DNA of 64,000 nucleotides from Hoplostethus atlanticus. Its lineage: Eukaryota > Chordata > Actinopteri > Trachichthyiformes > Trachichthyidae. The notes below the pieces were generated by a model. The model did no database searches and had not been told where the DNA came from. It saw only the letters and a program-made list of their open reading frames with translations. The translations under genes were made by a program, and so were the position numbers. Numbering within the stretch: the stretch's first letter is position 1; each line of letters starts with the position of its first letter. The stretch covers positions 3,240,501 to 3,304,500 of the forward strand of contig JAXDDX010000024.1 of NCBI GenBank assembly GCA_034670405.1, given 5' to 3'. This document shows, in pieces, positions 61,323 to 64,000 of this stretch.

Positions 61323-64000
61323 TGATTCAGAGTCCCAGCAGTGGAGCGCACATGACACAAGCATCACCCCCGCCCCCCAGGCTCAGTAGGATGAGGGATG
61401 AAGCCATGTAGAAGAAAAAAAAGGACGGGAGGTGGGGGCTGTAGCGTGAAGGGATCACTCCGTGGCAATTAATGATGTAAATTCTTGCTGTGACATTTTG
61501 AAGGCCATGAAGAAGAAAAAGTGGAGGGAGGTTTATGGGAAAGTACGTGCGTGGTGGCAGCGGTCTCCTTTAGCACGGAGTTAGAGAAGGAGTCCGGAAA
61601 TAAAGTCCCTGTGGCCAGCGGGTGATTGTGGTGATTGGTCTGGTGGATGGATCAGAGCTTGTCAGGCTGACTGAGTATTGTTACTGAGCCTGATTGGCTA
61701 ACTAGAACTATATATGACTCTTCTTCTTACGTCATCCAAATGTAAAGTGATTGCAATGAAGAGGATTTGTCCAGTAAAGGAGGCTGTCTTTTACATGGGG
61801 TGGGTAAACCTGGCTTTGGATTTCAAAGCTACAATAAAACTGACAGTGTGTGTAAATACCTGAAATTGACTTTTCAATGAATGATGATGCAGCGCAGTCA
61901 TAGCAACAATAACAATGGTGGAAAATCAGTACAAAAAGATGAACGTTGCTTATACTCATTCTGTAGGTTTAAAGGTCACCATCATGTGTCCAAGTAAAGA
62001 AGCACTGTTGAGAGAAATTCAAGCGGAGGGTCAGGCGTTTTATCTGTCCCAATGATCGCTGATTTGGGACCATTTCAGTCCAATCCAAAAAAAACCCTCT
62101 TGCCTCAGTGCTCTGGTTGTTAGGAATCTGGAAACAGATGCGGAAATTGGAAGCCATTTAACTGGGCAGATGCTTTTCATGTGTTTCAAGCTCCAGTCTC
62201 TCCAAAGCAGGCATCCTCTGGTGAGTTTTCCGCGGCAGTCTCAGAGGAGTCTTCCTGTCGACTTAACTGCAGTCCCGGTCGTCCGTGCCAAGCTGCCACT
62301 TTTCCCGCTTCTGTCTCCCCCCGGTAGGAGCGTCAGATGAGCCCCGGCCCCCGCTGCCGCGTTCCCCCGGCTGCTTTGTACACTCCCACAGAAAAAGAAA
62401 AAAAAACTGCACCTTGAAAAGGAACATCCACCAAGGGGCAGAGAGAATGAACACAATAAATAGATGGATATATAACACACACACACATCAACAGCTGCTA
62501 ATCCACACAGGCTATGTGAGTCTTGATAAGCGAGTAAGTGTGTGGGTAAGCAGCTGATTGTAGTGTTTAACGTAGCGTACGCAGGCATGTTTATGGATGG
62601 GCTTTAATCGATGCTTGTAATTACCTCCTGAGTAAATGCATCGTCGGAATATGTTTGTTTTCAATTCAAGCCGTTTGTTTTGTATTTTTTGTTTGGTATG
62701 AGCACCCTCCCCTTTTATTCTCAATCTCTCTCTCTCTCCCTCACACACACACACACGCACGCGCATGGTACCGTCTCAAAAAGACAGCATGGTGTGTGAG
62801 GGAAACTGAGTAAGGAAGGAGGGGGTTAGGATGTGGAGGAAGGAGGACCAGGCGTGGTGCAGGAAACTCCCTAGCATGGTACACGCAAGGCCAGAGCGTT
62901 TGATTGCCAGCCACTGCTTTCTGCATATTTCATGGTCCCGCTCCTCCACTTGTACATGCACACACACACACACACATGCACACACGCACATATGACACTC
63001 AACACAGATTATTCTTAACCCATTCCTGCACCCAGATGCACAGCGAGAACCGACATCACTATAAACTTGTTCCCAGTCATCAGTTGAACTGAATCACGGT
63101 TTCACGCGTCACACCCACGTTCACATCCTACCCATGTACGGATTTGCATTAGAGATTAGTGGAAGCTGCTTGACCTCCAACCAAGGGCGTGATCGGCGCT
63201 GGAAGGACGTGATGTGGAAGACGGAGCTCTAAAATACGAGTCAATTTCCTGTGGGGCTTATCAGAGCGGTTTGACGGGCGTGTGAGCGGCGAGCGGCCGT
63301 CAGTTGTCAGGATTTAAACTTAGAGAGGAAATGAGACAGTGGGGTGTGCTCTGAATATCCCACGATGACAGGGGGAGAAAGAGAGAGAGAGATATCCCCA
63401 ACACTTTATATCCCTGTAAATAGAAATGTTTCTACAGACGGACAAAGCAGAGTTGGAGCTAGCTAGTCTGTATAGCCTGTATAGCCCCATAGTGCGTTTT
63501 GAGATCCAGTACTGTCCTGGCTGTGGTGGCTGCATCAGCCTGTCTGAATGACAGACACTTTTTCTTCCCTTCATTAATCTCCATTTAGTTCTGCACTGGA
63601 GAGGAAAGAGGGAGGGAGGGAGGGAGGCGAGGGTGGACAGGGAAAACAGGGAAGAGCGAGATTAGAGATACGGCTGGCTATGAAATCGAAAGGAGATGGA
63701 GGATGGGGGTAGAGGAAGAAAGGAGGGAGGAGGAGAGGACGCGGTGGAGTAGGGTACCAGAAAGATGGACGCATAGAGGGAATATAGGTATAAACCGGAG
63801 AGGAAGAGAGGTGGGAGGGCGAAAGGGAGCCTGCTGTTTGATCTTTAACAGGATTATTTTTCCCCGCTGTCCTTTTATTTATTTGATTCCTCCTCATATT
63901 TATTCACATGTAAATGCCTTACAGAGGCTGTGTGCCAGCAGAAAGCCATGTCAGAGCTCAGCGCTGCAGCCCGCCCTGTTACTGTGCCTCTGGTGAAGTG

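Larger units (their letters stand above)
43515..64000 (+). other. il1rapl1: first coding intron of il1rapl1 (partial, runs off the window)
   Basis: This is inferred as intron because it follows the GTACGA donor of the signal-peptide exon and I see no open stretch resembling the first Ig domain (Cys/Trp/DxGxYxC pattern) on the + strand. It holds many microsatellites, several 200-400-bp purine- or pyrimidine-rich tracts (for example 51,900-52,130, 56,950-57,210, 60,050-60,330 and 63,590-63,840), a (TTTTA)n-bearing repeat fragment near 46.0 kb and a 5S-derived SINE near 60.7 kb. AT-rich islands at 58.84-58.96 and 59.93-60.05 kb could be conserved regulatory DNA. A short missed exon cannot be excluded by eye. 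Confidence 0.6.

Noticed and set aside
43515..64000. A second il1rapl1 exon within the window
   Set aside because: I looked for Ig-domain patterns (spaced Cys, Trp, DxGxYxC) after the donor and found none with splice sites; a very diverged or tiny exon could still be missed by eye.

Overview
The window looks like genomic DNA from a ray-finned (probably teleost) fish. Evidence: a first coding exon that reads like a synaptic IL-1-receptor-family protein, spliceosomal splice sites, very dense (CA)n/(GT)n microsatellites, and decayed pieces of teleost-type transposons (L2-clade LINE, Tc1/mariner, a tRNA-derived SINE, a 5S-rRNA-derived SINE). Nothing bacterial or viral was seen. The species cannot be fixed from this sequence.

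The only protein-coding exon I can support is at 43,413-43,514 (+). It starts with 20 nt of 5' UTR, then an ATG in good context, a signal peptide and 27 full codons, and it ends at a phase-1 GT donor. The peptide matches the N-terminus of IL1RAPL1 (interleukin-1 receptor accessory protein-like 1), so this is the first coding exon of an il1rapl1 gene on the + strand. The 20.5 kb downstream would be its first coding intron. I see no second coding exon before the window ends. In mammals this gene has very large introns.

Upstream, two CpG-rich patches stand out from a CpG-poor background: 25.4-26.34 kb, ending at a plausible donor, and 29.8-30.15 kb, which contains a 101-nt segment bounded by AG and GTAAGT. 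They are the best candidates for a promoter and non-coding 5' exons, but this is inference.

Layout. 0-7.5 kb: L2 LINE 3' end, a SINE split by a TG/CG tract, and a Tc1/mariner terminal remnant. 7.4-18 kb: non-coding, rich in microsatellites. 18.05-21.37 kb: a 1.39-kb pentanucleotide (TCTGG)n satellite with higher-order structure, lying between two direct copies of an unrelated ~130-bp block. 21.9-25.4 kb: a 33-nt G run, GAGT repeats and a hairpin. 25.4-30.2 kb: CpG-rich candidates. 36.9-37.8 kb: a dead Tc1 element. 42.7-43.1 kb: possible conserved non-coding sequence just before the coding exon. 43.5-64 kb: intron, with a 5S-derived SINE carrying a strong CTCF-like motif at 60.7 kb.

Most long open frames here are by-products of simple repeats, whose period keeps stops out of frame. 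I found no convincing undescribed gene system. The most unusual structure is the satellite with its flanking duplicated blocks.
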